Positions 35,405-44,322 of a stretch of DNA of 62,716 nt are shown here, piece after piece; the first letter of the stretch is position 1, and the number at the start of each line of letters is the position of its first letter. The DNA comes from a virus. Made by a program: the position numbers and the translations under genes. The notes beneath the pieces are model-generated. The model had not been told where the DNA came from. It searched no databases and was given only the letters and a program-made list of their open reading frames with translations. The stretch is from the IMG/VR virus record IMGVR_UViG_3300044613_003165, positions 1 through 62,716 of that record; one strand, 5' to 3'.

Positions 35405-36298
35405 CTAGTAAATAGTTGATTTTACAACTATCTCTTGACTATATCATCAGCTTTAATAGCTGCCTGGGGCTGTAAACAACGTGATTGATAAATTTGCTCA
35501 ATATATCTAAACTTATGTTGCATACTTTTAAAATTTAAAATAAATTCTCTAAGTATTTTCCATAGTTTTAAAGAGTCTTTTTGATTAAATTTAAGAAAAG
35601 GATAGCTTTTACCCTGTTTCTTATTTTTTGCGTAAAGTATTCTAGGCTCTACATCAAAAATATCCTTAAACCATTTAATTAGAATATTTTGAGTCTCTAC
35701 TGTTTGATCGCAAGTAAATATTCTAAGTATTGCTCCGTATAACGCATTTGGGTATCTTTTATCTTGACTTGGTTCTACGTAACCGTCATCCATTAACCAT
35801 ATTGCTAGGGCTAATTCTGGCTGACGTATAAACTTAATTACCTTAGCTAGATCTTTTTTTCTATTAGGGTAAGTAAACTTATACCAAGCTCTAAAACGTT
35901 TCATAGATACTGATATTTGAACTGACTTACCTTTATGGCCTGTTCTCAGTTTAATATCTTTACCTAAACACGTAGATAATAGACTTGCTTTCCAGCTTAA
36001 GTAATCTGATTGGGTTATTCCGTGGTCTAGGTTAAGACTGGCATAACCTCTTTTATCTACATGCAAATTACCATCACCTAAAAGCATCATTAACGCTATA
36101 CTGCGTTTATCTTTATTAAGCATTTTATCTCCTACAGGCTAAAGCCTTCTGGATAATCTGTTATTTTAGTCGATACACCTTTAAGTATTTCTACTTACTC
36201 GGCTAGGTATTGGGTTTTATCCGTCCACCTAATTCTCCAGGTTACGCGGGGTTTACCGCGTCGGGGGTTTCACCCGACCTCTCCAAAGTGGTTACTCC
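35405..36298 (-). other. Group I intron 1 in the capsid gene (894 nt)
   Basis: 5' splice site CTCTT^GGAG at 36299/36298; the exon end GGTCTCTT pairs with GGAGAGGTC about 15 nt into the intron, with a U-G pair at the cut, as in group I P1 helices. The 3' end is ACTAG^CAAAG at 35405/35404. It contains paired GC-rich stems around 36220-36290 and a LAGLIDADG gene. Confidence 0.8.
35428..36123 (-). CDS. LAGLIDADG homing endonuclease in intron 1
   Basis: 231 aa. Two LAGLIDADG helices are visible: ALMMLLGDGNL (about 10-20) and ALAIWLMDDGYV (about 103-114), each with its acidic catalytic residue, so it is a monomeric two-motif enzyme. RBS AGGAG precedes the ATG. The stop is 23 nt from the intron 3' end. 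Confidence 0.85.
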   Translation of the reverse strand: MLNKDKRSIALMMLLGDGNLHVDKRGYASLNLDHGITQSDYLSWKASLLSTCLGKDIKLRTGHKGKSVQISVSMKRFRAWYKFTYPNRKKDLAKVIKFIRQPELALAIWLMDDGYVEPSQDKRYPNALYGAILRIFTCDQTVETQNILIKWFKDIFDVEPRILYAKNKKQGKSYPFLKFNQKDSLKLWKILREFILNFKSMQHKFRYIEQIYQSRCLQPQAAIKADDIVKR

Positions 36299-36351
36299 AA
36301 GAGACCGTTGAGTGTGCTAATTTTATTAGCATTTGCGGCTGAAATTGCCAT
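36299..36351 (-). CDS. Major capsid protein, exon 1 (start)
   Basis: 53 nt from ATG 36351: MAISAANANKISTLNGL plus two bases of the next codon. AAGGAG stands before the ATG. Without splicing the frame stops two codons later, so splicing is needed for a capsid. Confidence 0.8.
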
Positions 36352-36482
36352 TTTATTCACTCCTTGGTTATTGTTTTTTTTTGTTGTTTTTTGAATAAAT
36401 CTAAGCTTTATGTTCTAGATTAGGATGTTTTAGTCCGAATGGTACTAAAAGTCTGTCTAGTTAAAACTCAACTATTCAAATT

Positions 36483-36491
36483 TATTTGTTA
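36483..36491 (-). promoter_or_regulatory. TAACAAATA motif upstream of the capsid gene
   Basis: Exact minus-strand copy just after the scaffold stop and 131 nt before the capsid ATG. The long leader holds a TTTTAGT/ACTAAAA hairpin (around 36430-36452). Confidence 0.6.
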
Positions 36492-36494
36492 ATT

Positions 36495-37526
36495 TTACCT
36501 TTTATAAAAATCCTTAATAAAGCTATTAACGTTAACTTTTGATTTTTGTTGGGTTTTTGGTTGTTCTTTTGCTACTTCTTGTGTTTTTGTATTAGGTACA
36601 GCGCTCTTAATCTTTTTAAGGCTGTGCTTCCTAATACGAGTAATAATCTCATCTCCAAGAATTTCTTCTAGTTGTTCATCAGATAGCTGTTTAATAAAGC
36701 TAGTCGTATCGCCTTTTAGTTCTTCTTTGACTAGTTCAGCGGCTCCCATTGGAGTTATTTTTAAATTGTTATCGTGTGCCATAAGAAGAATGTCAGTCAT
36801 TCGATTTAATACTACAGGATCACGACGAAGACCTGTTTTTTCTAAAGCCTCTGTTACTTTAGTTTGTAACTCTTCTTCAAACTTAGATGCTTCAGCGTCG
36901 TATTCTTGTTGTTTACGTTCTTCTTCTTCACGTTTCTTTTCTTCGCGTAAACGCTCTAGTTCTGACTTAGCTTCCATAAGCTCCTTTTGTTCAGGAGACA
37001 TAGCCTCTTCTTCTAGCTTTTTAGATAGAACTTCTTGTGAAAGCTTAATTAAATCAATACCTAAATCAGGATCGCGTAATACTGAAACAGGATCATTTTT
37101 TAATGCGTTAAGAAACCCATCTACTTGTTTTTTATATTGGGAATATTCTTGCATTCGTTTTTGACCAACTTTACCTAATTGAGCAAATCGAACTACGTCT
37201 TCCTTAGTCATTTGAACTTCTTCGCCGTCGATCTTAAGCGTAAATAGTTCTCCCTTAGAACCTTCTACTTCTTCGGCACCGATTTTGTCGGCAGCTTTTT
37301 TACTATCTTTTTTACTAACTTCTTTTTCTTGAGGTTTAGCTGCTTTTTGTTCTTGTTCTGATACTAGCTTTTCTTCTAAAGCAATATCTTCAGCGCTTAA
37401 ACTTTCAATAGCAGGAGCTTCTTGTTTAGCAGAAGTTTCTGTTGGTTTAGCTGCGCTTTCTTGAGTTGGAGCAGAAGAAGCTGCTGGTTGTGCTGCTGGT
37501 GCAGCGGATTGTGTTGACTCTGACAT
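36495..37526 (-). CDS. Capsid scaffold protein candidate
   Basis: 343 aa from ATG 37526, chosen because AAAGGAG is 6 nt before it; a 12-codon longer frame lacks a site. Ala/Pro/Ser/Gln-rich N-terminus, then strongly charged coiled coil (LERLREEKKREEEERKQQE) and a basic C-terminus. Position between portal and capsid genes, acidity and coiled coil fit a podovirus scaffold that is removed during maturation. Confidence 0.7.
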   Translation of the reverse strand: MSESTQSAAPAAQPAASSAPTQESAAKPTETSAKQEAPAIESLSAEDIALEEKLVSEQEQKAAKPQEKEVSKKDSKKAADKIGAEEVEGSKGELFTLKIDGEEVQMTKEDVVRFAQLGKVGQKRMQEYSQYKKQVDGFLNALKNDPVSVLRDPDLGIDLIKLSQEVLSKKLEEEAMSPEQKELMEAKSELERLREEKKREEEERKQQEYDAEASKFEEELQTKVTEALEKTGLRRDPVVLNRMTDILLMAHDNNLKITPMGAAELVKEELKGDTTSFIKQLSDEQLEEILGDEIITRIRKHSLKKIKSAVPNTKTQEVAKEQPKTQQKSKVNVNSFIKDFYKR

Positions 37527-37596
37527 TTTGTCTCCTTTACCTTCCTTTAGGATACGCACCATGCGGTCCTTTTAGGTTAGGTTAAAATTAACTTAG

Positions 37597-39657
37597 TTAT
37601 ACCTGAGTGGGCGGTAAGCCTCCTGGGGGAACGTCTGCTGGGTTAGTGGGTAGATCTTGGAACGGAGGAGGCGGAGTAGGCATATTTGGTTGCCTTACTT
37701 GATTTGCTTGTTCTACCCCTACTGGTAAGGGTTGTTGTACGTTTTCTGCTAGGTTTTGTGCAAAATTAGCTTCATCCCTGTTTAAAGTGGGGTTTTCTTC
37801 GGGAGCACCTGGAGGCGGTCCTTGTTGTTGATCTGGACTTAGTGGTTGTTGTTTTAAGATCATTAGTAATTCAGGATTAATTGTTTTTAATAAATCAATG
37901 TGTTCTTGAATGTGATTTAATACAATTCCAGCTAATTCATCGTTCATTCGTAGATCAGGATCGTTAAGAATAGAAGCATGGGCTTCAATGTGCTTAACGT
38001 GTTGGTCTGTTGGCAAGGCTTTTACTTCTTGCATATCAGCTAACCGTTCGTTTTCTGCTCGAATTAGGAATAGTTGATTTTGAGCAGCATCGGTCATTGT
38101 TTCAATAGAACCAGTATTTAAAACCGTAAAGTAATCGTCTACGTTTTGAATAAGCCCCATTTGAATTAGGTTATTAGCGATTTCTAATCGACCTGCTGTG
38201 GTTTTACTAAGAGGATTTGCTACAGTAACTTTTACACGATTAATGCTTAAAAGATCTTCGCCTTTAAATTGTTTAACATAAGACTTATTTGACTTACCTA
38301 CAATAGACGCTACTCGTGGTGTAGTAGCAAAATCTTGTAGTAGTTTAATAATAGCGGTTCCTACGTCTTCCATTAGTCGAACATAGGATTGTTGTAATCC
38401 ACTAGCAAATTGTACAGCTTGTGCTTGAACTAGAGCAAGTGCCGCTCCTGACTTAAGACTTGCTTCTGGATTACCTCGAACTACCGAGTTAATACCAGAA
38501 AGAGTTTCCATTTGACTTTCAATAGTTCTAATAAAATTAAAGATTTCAGGAGGAGTTTGGGTTAAATTTAGAGCCTGGGGTTTGTCCATACCCTGTTCGT
38601 ATTCAATAACATTTAATCCGCCAGAAAGCTCATTGGTGTTTAAATTAGCTCCTTTGGGAATTAGAATATTTTGAACACCAAATGCGTTTTGGTTAGTGGC
38701 TACAGTGCTATAAAGAGCGTTTACTGTCTCTTGTAGAGGAATAACATCAAACATCGGAGTATAACCAAGCGGTGTTCCTAGAATGTCAGAAGGGGCCATT
38801 CTAAAAATAGGAATAAACCTATAAGGAAGTGGTCCATCGTAAGCGACTGCTTTAGGTGTAATAATAATCATATATCGACCGTCTGGTAGGGCATCTGAAC
38901 GACGGTGATAGAATTCATAAATCGGAATAAGATCGGTTTTGTCTTGCTTAAGACCGCCAAATAGGTTATTAACTTCTTGGTCGTCTTTAGACTCTACACC
39001 CATGATTTCTTCTTCAAAATCAGGATATTTAGCAATTAGTTCATAACGATTTCTAAATACACGAACAATTACCCAATCGTGGTCTTGGTCTTCGCGTGAA
39101 GTATCTCGTACAACATCAAGAGGCGATAGGTTACTAAACTTAATATCGCCTTCAAAGATTGTAGTTTGAGTTTCTTCATTAAATCCGTAGGGTTCTCCTC
39201 CGGTTGAATCCCATTCTACTTTTACATATCCTTCGCCTAATACGATGGCGTATTCTGCGGCACGCTTTAAATATTCTTCTAGACGTTTTTCTACAACGTA
39301 ATAATCTAAAAGACCATTAGCTAGTTTAGTTTGAACTAGAGATTTAAAATCGGTATTTGTGCTACGAGCTTCCATTGAAGGACGGTTAGCTGTAGTCATG
39401 TTAAGCAAGTGAACTGCAATATTTCTAAAGTGGTTAACGGCTAATTGGGCTAATTCGCCTTGTTCTCCGCCGAACGACAACTGATGACCACTTGATAAAT
39501 CTTGAAAATAAACGCCGTGATAACATCTCCAGCTATTCTTACATTTTTCAATATAATTAGATGTAGAAAGTGAAGTGTTCCACCCAATTGTTTTACCTAA
39601 AATAGCTCTTGCTGCTTCTTCGGTAGTTAGTTTAGCAAAGTATTCGTTTTTGTTCAT
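37597..39657 (-). CDS. Portal (head-tail connector) protein
   Basis: 686 aa. Follows the terminase and precedes the scaffold. The pattern LAVNHFRNIAVHLLNMTTANRP, LLDYYVVEKRLEEYLKRA, LGEGYVKVEWD and later SGINSVVRGNPEASLKSG-type text matches large portal proteins of podoviruses. The Pro/Gln-rich C-terminus (QPLSPDQQQGPPPGAPEENP) is probably disordered. Twelve copies would form the packaging ring. Confidence 0.75.
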   Translation of the reverse strand: MNKNEYFAKLTTEEAARAILGKTIGWNTSLSTSNYIEKCKNSWRCYHGVYFQDLSSGHQLSFGGEQGELAQLAVNHFRNIAVHLLNMTTANRPSMEARSTNTDFKSLVQTKLANGLLDYYVVEKRLEEYLKRAAEYAIVLGEGYVKVEWDSTGGEPYGFNEETQTTIFEGDIKFSNLSPLDVVRDTSREDQDHDWVIVRVFRNRYELIAKYPDFEEEIMGVESKDDQEVNNLFGGLKQDKTDLIPIYEFYHRRSDALPDGRYMIIITPKAVAYDGPLPYRFIPIFRMAPSDILGTPLGYTPMFDVIPLQETVNALYSTVATNQNAFGVQNILIPKGANLNTNELSGGLNVIEYEQGMDKPQALNLTQTPPEIFNFIRTIESQMETLSGINSVVRGNPEASLKSGAALALVQAQAVQFASGLQQSYVRLMEDVGTAIIKLLQDFATTPRVASIVGKSNKSYVKQFKGEDLLSINRVKVTVANPLSKTTAGRLEIANNLIQMGLIQNVDDYFTVLNTGSIETMTDAAQNQLFLIRAENERLADMQEVKALPTDQHVKHIEAHASILNDPDLRMNDELAGIVLNHIQEHIDLLKTINPELLMILKQQPLSPDQQQGPPPGAPEENPTLNRDEANFAQNLAENVQQPLPVGVEQANQVRQPNMPTPPPPFQDLPTNPADVPPGGLPPTQV

Positions 39658-39673
39658 AAATTACCTACTTATT

Positions 39674-39682
39674 TATTTGTTA
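39674..39682 (-). promoter_or_regulatory. TAACAAATA motif upstream of the portal gene
   Basis: Exact minus-strand copy 16 nt before ATG 39657, between the terminase stop and the portal start. Confidence 0.55.
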
Positions 39683-39683
39683 T

Positions 39684-41171
39684 TTATTTCTTTTTAATAA
39701 AAATGTCTTTTATAACTTGGGCAGTTTCAGTCAAGTCATTGATATTACGGTAAAATGTGTCTTTTGATAATCCGTAGTTTCTAGGATAGGGATTTTTACG
39801 CCAATCTATATTACGCACTAAATAAATGGCCGCGTCTATTAGGTCGTAGTGGCCGCCTTCTGGCGATCTATCATAGCTTTTCTTGTTTTTAGCCCAAGTA
39901 GCGTTTTTTAATTGAAATATAAAATTTTTACATTTAGGATTAATTATAATTTGTTTATTAGCTATTCGATCTCTAAAATCGTTTAATGCTGCTGATTTTT
40001 CATCTTTTCTAGTTAGAGCAAAGGATAGCTCATAAGTAGAAATCATTTCGTTTAATGCAATCTGTTCGTTATTATCAGCTATTCTTTTAGTAACAGGTAA
40101 TACCTTATTAGTTTTGGGATCTGTCCAAAGCTCTTTCTCTTTTTCTATAATAGCATTGGCTATAGTTGAAACTCTGGCTTGCTGACCATTAAATAAAAGT
40201 TCATCTTCTACAACTAGTTTAGCGTTTCTAAAATCATAATACGCGAATAATATAGCAGTAAAGTCCTTTACACCTAAGTCCATAGAAACATAAGTATCAA
40301 AACGAGGAGGTTTTATCCAACTATGTACTATTTCCGATTCTAGCTCATTAGTAAATTCAGGAATCACGCTATATTCTTCATTAGTAACAATTTCACACAA
40401 ATATTCGCGTTTCCAGTCGTTTGGTTTAGTTACTTTTCTAAGTCTTTCTACTTCTTCTGGAGCTAGTCTGTCTCTGAGGTAGGCTGGATCGCTTTTTACT
40501 TGTTCAAGGTACTCATAAATGCTCATTTTAATATAAGCGTTATCAAACTGAGCGTTTTTAATAAAATCTACTAGATCATGGCTTGCTGATTTAGGCGGAG
40601 AAGAAACTATTAGGATTCTTCCCTTGGTTGTCGATGTCATAGGCAATAGAACGGCGTTTACTGCGTATTCTAGATCATCTACGAATCCTGCTTCATCAAC
40701 AATAATTAAATTAGCTGGAGTTCCTCGTAAATCGTCAGCTTTTCCACCATCCAAACCTTCAATGTATAAAATAGAACCGTTATTAAAATTATAACAACCT
40801 TCTATTCGATTAAATGACGGTCTGATGTCTTTTGGGCACTCTTGTAGTATCTTTCTTAGAGTTGGTCTTAGGATTTTACCTACCGCTTTAGCTTGACCGG
40901 CACAATATTTCACTTGACAATTAGGTGTAGATAGACAAGTTTCTAGTGCTAGAGTAATAAGTGTGAATGATTTACCAATTTGCCTAGAGCAGTTCCAAAC
41001 TGTTACCTTATGGTCATTTCTTTTGTATTTATTGTATAGTTTCTTTTGAGCGGAGTCTAGTTTCCAGTGTAATACGCCACGACGCCACAATATTTCCGTA
41101 GCTTCTAGCTCGGTCATTTCTTTTAACGCCGGAAATGCGTCAAAATTATACTTTTTCTCCGTTGTCGTCAT
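39684..41171 (-). CDS. Large terminase subunit
   Basis: 495 aa from ATG 41171 (AGG ribosome site); the longer frame starts with TTG. ATPase motifs: CSRQIGKS (about 61-68, Walker A variant), LIIVDEAGF (Walker B, about 155-163) and ILIVSSPP (motif C). The nuclease part has YVSMDLGVKDF and a late HYDLIDAA Asp. It drives DNA into procapsids through the portal and cuts it. Overlaps the upstream gene by 26 nt. Confidence 0.9.
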   Translation of the reverse strand: MTTTEKKYNFDAFPALKEMTELEATEILWRRGVLHWKLDSAQKKLYNKYKRNDHKVTVWNCSRQIGKSFTLITLALETCLSTPNCQVKYCAGQAKAVGKILRPTLRKILQECPKDIRPSFNRIEGCYNFNNGSILYIEGLDGGKADDLRGTPANLIIVDEAGFVDDLEYAVNAVLLPMTSTTKGRILIVSSPPKSASHDLVDFIKNAQFDNAYIKMSIYEYLEQVKSDPAYLRDRLAPEEVERLRKVTKPNDWKREYLCEIVTNEEYSVIPEFTNELESEIVHSWIKPPRFDTYVSMDLGVKDFTAILFAYYDFRNAKLVVEDELLFNGQQARVSTIANAIIEKEKELWTDPKTNKVLPVTKRIADNNEQIALNEMISTYELSFALTRKDEKSAALNDFRDRIANKQIIINPKCKNFIFQLKNATWAKNKKSYDRSPEGGHYDLIDAAIYLVRNIDWRKNPYPRNYGLSKDTFYRNINDLTETAQVIKDIFIKKK

Positions 41172-41442
41172 TATTACCTGATTTATCCTCAATTACTTTA
41201 GAAATAATTACATCGGTCGGGATGCTTTCGCGCTCTTCTTCTAGCTTTTTGAACTTAGCTTCGATAATGCCAGTAGCTTCACCCTTAGAAATCTGTAAAT
41301 TCTTAACTAACATATCGTAAATCTTAACTTCTTCTAGAGTTAGCGATCTTTCTTTAGCTTTTTCTAGTAAAATATTAAGTTGCATCTCAGCAATAGCTTG
41401 TGCTGGTGTAGGCTCTATAATAATTTCCTTTTTCTTAGACAT
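41146..41442 (-). CDS. Small terminase candidate
   Basis: 98 aa, helical and charged; ALTLEEVKIYD-like text (SLTLEEVKIYDMLVKNLQIS) and a KKLEEE coiled coil. It directly precedes and overlaps the large terminase, the usual place of the small subunit. No helix-turn-helix is certain, so the call is by position. Confidence 0.45.
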   Translation of the reverse strand: MSKKKEIIIEPTPAQAIAEMQLNILLEKAKERSLTLEEVKIYDMLVKNLQISKGEATGIIEAKFKKLEEERESIPTDVIISKVIEDKSGNNDDNGEKV

Positions 41443-41445
41443 TTT

Positions 41446-41691
41446 TTACACTTTTCTAATCATACCTAACGCTGAAATTCGAGACTCTAGCGATTTAATA
41501 CGTTCTTCGTAACTAGAAACGTCTTTTAATCGTTTTTCTTGTTGCTCTAGCTTATTTTTTTCAAATTCTTTGTAAGCTTTAAACGCTAAAAGAAAACCTA
41601 CGCTAAAAGATGACGCTAAAGTAAACCCTACTACAAAAGAATGCACTAGTACCGACGTAACTAGTACGTCAGCTAATTCAATTTTTTTCAT
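41446..41691 (-). CDS. Small membrane protein with coiled coil
   Basis: 81 aa. One transmembrane stretch (about 8-36) followed by a charged coiled coil (FEKNKLEQQEKRLKD). It sits between two small genes in front of the terminase. Function unknown. Confidence 0.5.
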   Translation of the reverse strand: MKKIELADVLVTSVLVHSFVVGFTLASSFSVGFLLAFKAYKEFEKNKLEQQEKRLKDVSSYEERIKSLESRISALGMIRKV

Positions 41692-41696
41692 TTTTA

Positions 41697-41960
41697 TTAA
41701 CCCTCTTGAGCTTTTTTAGCTTGTTGTTCTAAAATCCAAGGATGTTTTAGTAATTGATCGTATGATTGCTTGTACATATCACGTAAATGATCTACGAGTT
41801 TATCAACTACTTTACTAGCCTTACCTGGAAATTGACCTTCCATTACAGCGCGATGCATTTCTGCAAATTCACCGGCAATTTTTGCTAGTTGTTTTACGTC
41901 CTCTGGACGAGGATCTACGATTTGTTCTTCTTGAGGGACAGGAAGTTCTTGTTCTGACAT
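41697..41960 (-). CDS. Hypothetical helical protein, first gene of the late operon
   Basis: 87 aa, acidic N-terminus (SEQELPVPQEEQIVDPRPED) and helical body. First gene after the TAACAAATA motif at 42108. It could be a packaging accessory by position; no family recognised. Confidence 0.5.
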   Translation of the reverse strand: MSEQELPVPQEEQIVDPRPEDVKQLAKIAGEFAEMHRAVMEGQFPGKASKVVDKLVDHLRDMYKQSYDQLLKHPWILEQQAKKAQEG

Positions 41961-42107
41961 GTTAATTTTCCTTTCTTGTAGGGTAGGATTATACCGCCCT
42001 AAAACAAGTTAAGTTAAAATCTCGTAGTTTACTGTCGTAGCTTATATTCTAGCTTAATTTAAAGCTAATTCCGGCTCACCGGCTTACCTACCGTTACTAC
42101 TTACATA

Positions 42108-42116
42108 TATTTGTTA
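42108..42116 (-). promoter_or_regulatory. TAACAAATA motif upstream of the packaging operon
   Basis: Exact minus-strand copy 147 nt before ATG 41960, in the divergent gap. Confidence 0.5.
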
Positions 42117-42148
42117 TGCTTTTAGATAACCAGCTTAAAATAAAATAT

Positions 42149-42177
42149 TTGACTTTTACGCCTATACATGTTAAATA
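42149..42177 (+). promoter_or_regulatory. Sigma70-type promoter into gene-free region
   Basis: TTGACT (42149-42154), 17-nt spacer, TAAATA (42172-42177). The first coding start on this strand is about 440 nt away and has its own promoter, so this one may serve a non-coding RNA. Confidence 0.5.
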
Positions 42178-42183
42178 ATATAT

Positions 42184-42560
42184 AAGCCCATAAAAGGGCC
42201 TACTAGTTTTTGGTTCCCTAGTATGAGCTAGTCCGCTAGTATAAAAAGGACTCTGGGGTGACGCTCTAAAGGATACTTGACCTAGAGAAAAGGGCTTGGT
42301 GTAACCGATACAAAGACCCAACCAAGTAATGCTCTATAAAAGTACGCCTTTAATATAGCCCAGTAAATAGTTAGTTTATAACACTAAGCGGGTATAAACC
42401 TCCCGACCGTCGCTTTTCGGTAGCTCCGGTTAACGTCCCGACTTTTATTAGATCTAGTCAAAACAGGTACTAGATAATCTTAGTGTTAGACTTGCTAGTC
42501 TGGGTGCCTAGGTTCTAAAAAGCCGCTTCCCTGGGTAAGGGACGGTAGTGGGTCTTATTG
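42184..42560 (+). ncRNA. Candidate structured non-coding RNA or long leader
   Basis: No plausible gene. Many helices can form: a perfect 10-bp long-range stem TAACACTAAG (42379-42388) with CTTAGTGTTA (42479-42488), enclosing CGGG/CCCG, ACCG/CGGT and ATCTAGT/ACTAGAT hairpins; outside it CTTGGT/ACCAAG, AGACT/AGTCT and TCCCT/AGGGA. The nested layout suggests a folded RNA, of unknown class. No clear terminator was found. Confidence 0.4.
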
Positions 42561-42588
42561 TCTAAATTAGGACTAAGTAAATTAGTGC

Positions 42589-42617
42589 TTTACAGGATAA
42601 ACTCAGGGTGATAGATT
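42589..42617 (+). promoter_or_regulatory. Sigma70-type promoter, leaderless start
   Basis: TTTACA (42589-42594), 17-nt spacer, TAGATT (42612-42617), ATG at 42624. No ribosome site lies between, so the mRNA should start at the ATG. Confidence 0.6.
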
Positions 42618-42623
42618 GGGTAT

Positions 42624-42905
42624 ATGAGTGCAAAAGAACTAGAGTTATCGCTTATTAATTCGTTTATTGAAAGTGCTGAAAAGATTAGGGACGAAGAAAA
42701 TCCAGATAAGGTTAGCGGGTATTTAATGATTTTAGCATTACATAATCTAGCTATGGCATCTTTTCTAGAACTTAGTGCTAAAGAAATTGATAAAGACAAA
42801 TTAAATCAACAAATTGAGATTGTATTAGAAGAATTAACTAAACGTAAGATGCAAATTGAAAACGTTAATGGTATTATTTACAAAGGTCCAAAAGGAGAGG
42901 CTTAA
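42624..42905 (+). CDS. Hypothetical helical protein
   Basis: 93 aa, almost all helix, mildly acidic (ELELSLINSFIESAEKIRDE). First gene of the rightward operon, with leaderless start; it overlaps the AAA+ ATPase gene by one base and might be its partner. No family recognised. Confidence 0.55.
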   Translation: MSAKELELSLINSFIESAEKIRDEENPDKVSGYLMILALHNLAMASFLELSAKEIDKDKLNQQIEIVLEELTKRKMQIENVNGIIYKGPKGEA

Positions 42906-43897
42906 TGGCTGGTAAGTACGTTTTAGAAAAGGCTCACAAAGTAGAAAACTTTAAAGTAGGAGATGAGTTATTAGAATCGGATTTTTCTCATTTTAATAAT
43001 GATACTTTTTATCAATGGAAATATATTCCAGACAAAGAAGAACAAGACTTTTTAGAGATTACTCCTGGTTGTTGGCGTTTTGAACATAAAGAGTCTGATA
43101 TCGTTTTAAGGAAAGCACACTTTACTAAAAATAATAAACTATTAGAAGAATACATTCATACTAAAAACTTAACCGATAAAATTGATAGTTTTTTTAATAA
43201 ACTAGACGTATATAAAAAATACGAGGTGTTTCCTAAAAGGGGTATTCTTTTACACGGCCCTCAAGGAACAGGTAAAAGCCAAATTATCTCTAAGATTTCG
43301 GAAACATATTTAAACGATCCTAACACCGCTGTACTTATTTGGCCTACCGACAAGTTTAAAGCTAGAGACATTAACTATTCTCTACAGGTAATGAAATATA
43401 CTAATGTAGATAAATTAATTTTAGTTATTGAGGATATTGGTGGAGTATCGGTAAAAACAGAAGGCCAGCAATTAGCGGTAGAACCCAGTCTGCTTAACTT
43501 GCTTGATAATACTCAAGATACATTTAAAATAGCTACGCTTATTATAGCAACAACTAACTTCCCAGAAAACCTTTTACAAAATCTATCTAATAGACCACAA
43601 AGATTTGATTACTTATATAAAGTAGATAATCCTAGCTCTGAATTCAGATCTAAATTTTTAGAATTTTTTAGTCTAAATAAAGCTTCAGAAGAAGAACTTA
43701 AGCTTATTGCTCATAAAAAATATGATAAGTTTAGCGTAGCACATATTAAAGAAGTAGTTATTCGTTCTGAATTACACGATATTAGTATTAAAGAAAGTAT
43801 GAATGAACTACTAAAACAATCTGAATTAAGCGCTAATCAATTTCAAGCAGAAAAAAATAAAGTAGGCATTGGAAGTAGTTTTGACGATTATGAATAA
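42905..43897 (+). CDS. AAA+ ATPase
   Basis: 330 aa. Walker A GPQGTGKS (about 118-125), Walker B LILVIEDIGG (about 178-187), sensor-like IIATTNFPENL and the arginine-containing NRPQRFDYLYKV region, as in BCS1/FtsH-type AAA ATPases. N-terminal 100 residues are specific, with a FKVGD start. C-terminal helices form a lid. Likely a protein-remodelling or DNA-linked motor; substrate unknown. Confidence 0.8.
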   Translation: MAGKYVLEKAHKVENFKVGDELLESDFSHFNNDTFYQWKYIPDKEEQDFLEITPGCWRFEHKESDIVLRKAHFTKNNKLLEEYIHTKNLTDKIDSFFNKLDVYKKYEVFPKRGILLHGPQGTGKSQIISKISETYLNDPNTAVLIWPTDKFKARDINYSLQVMKYTNVDKLILVIEDIGGVSVKTEGQQLAVEPSLLNLLDNTQDTFKIATLIIATTNFPENLLQNLSNRPQRFDYLYKVDNPSSEFRSKFLEFFSLNKASEEELKLIAHKKYDKFSVAHIKEVVIRSELHDISIKESMNELLKQSELSANQFQAEKNKVGIGSSFDDYE

Positions 43898-44114
43898 AAA
43901 TAAGTATTTATCACCATATGGATTATTTACAAGAGTAAATGGATTTAATAAAAAACACTATGAATTAAATAAACAACCCTTTAAATTAGAAGTTAATTCT
44001 ATAAATAAAACAAAGATAAGATTTAATGAAGATCCTTATTTAAACAGTAAAACAAATTCAAGTTTTGAAGGTTTTATTAGTAAAGATATTCTTAAAAAAT
44101 TATTAGACGATTAA
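43890..44114 (+). CDS. Hypothetical 74-aa protein
   Basis: Starts with ATG 43890 inside the last codons of the ATPase gene; a longer frame needs TTG. Basic, Asn/Lys rich (NGFNKKHYELNKQPFKLEV). No family recognised. Confidence 0.5.
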   Translation: MNKNKYLSPYGLFTRVNGFNKKHYELNKQPFKLEVNSINKTKIRFNEDPYLNSKTNSSFEGFISKDILKKLLDD

Positions 44115-44115
44115 A

Positions 44116-44319
44116 ATGGGCTACGAAGATCTTTTTCCTAAAGTTAAGGATTTTTTGAAATACATAGGTGGATACGAGCATTGTGATTTAATTCCTGGTC
44201 AATTCTATGAAGTCATTAATGTAAACTATACCGTAGTGGGGTTTTATAAAGTTTTAGTAATAGGAGATACTGGTTACAGTTCTTGGGTTCCTTTAAACTA
44301 TTTTTATTTTGAGGATTAG
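44116..44319 (+). CDS. Small beta protein, SH3-like
   Basis: 67 aa. LIPGQFYEVINVNYTVVGFYKVLVIGDTGY and a closing WVPLNYF resemble the small SH3-like barrels found in several products of this region. It lacks the WLK tail. Role unknown. Confidence 0.5.
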   Translation: MGYEDLFPKVKDFLKYIGGYEHCDLIPGQFYEVINVNYTVVGFYKVLVIGDTGYSSWVPLNYFYFED

Positions 44320-44322
44320 AAT

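Noticed and set aside
34457-36123. Free-standing homing genes inserted between capsid genes
   Set aside because: The capsid frame is continuous only when both stretches are removed at group I-type sites, so they are introns.
42097-42321. Minus-strand frame of 74 codons in the divergent gap
   Set aside because: No ribosome site, odd composition; it overlaps a promoter and the structured stretch.
42379-42488. tRNA-like or tmRNA-like fold
   Set aside because: No correct acceptor stem with CCA side, anticodon arm or T-loop word could be assembled; only a general structured RNA is supported.
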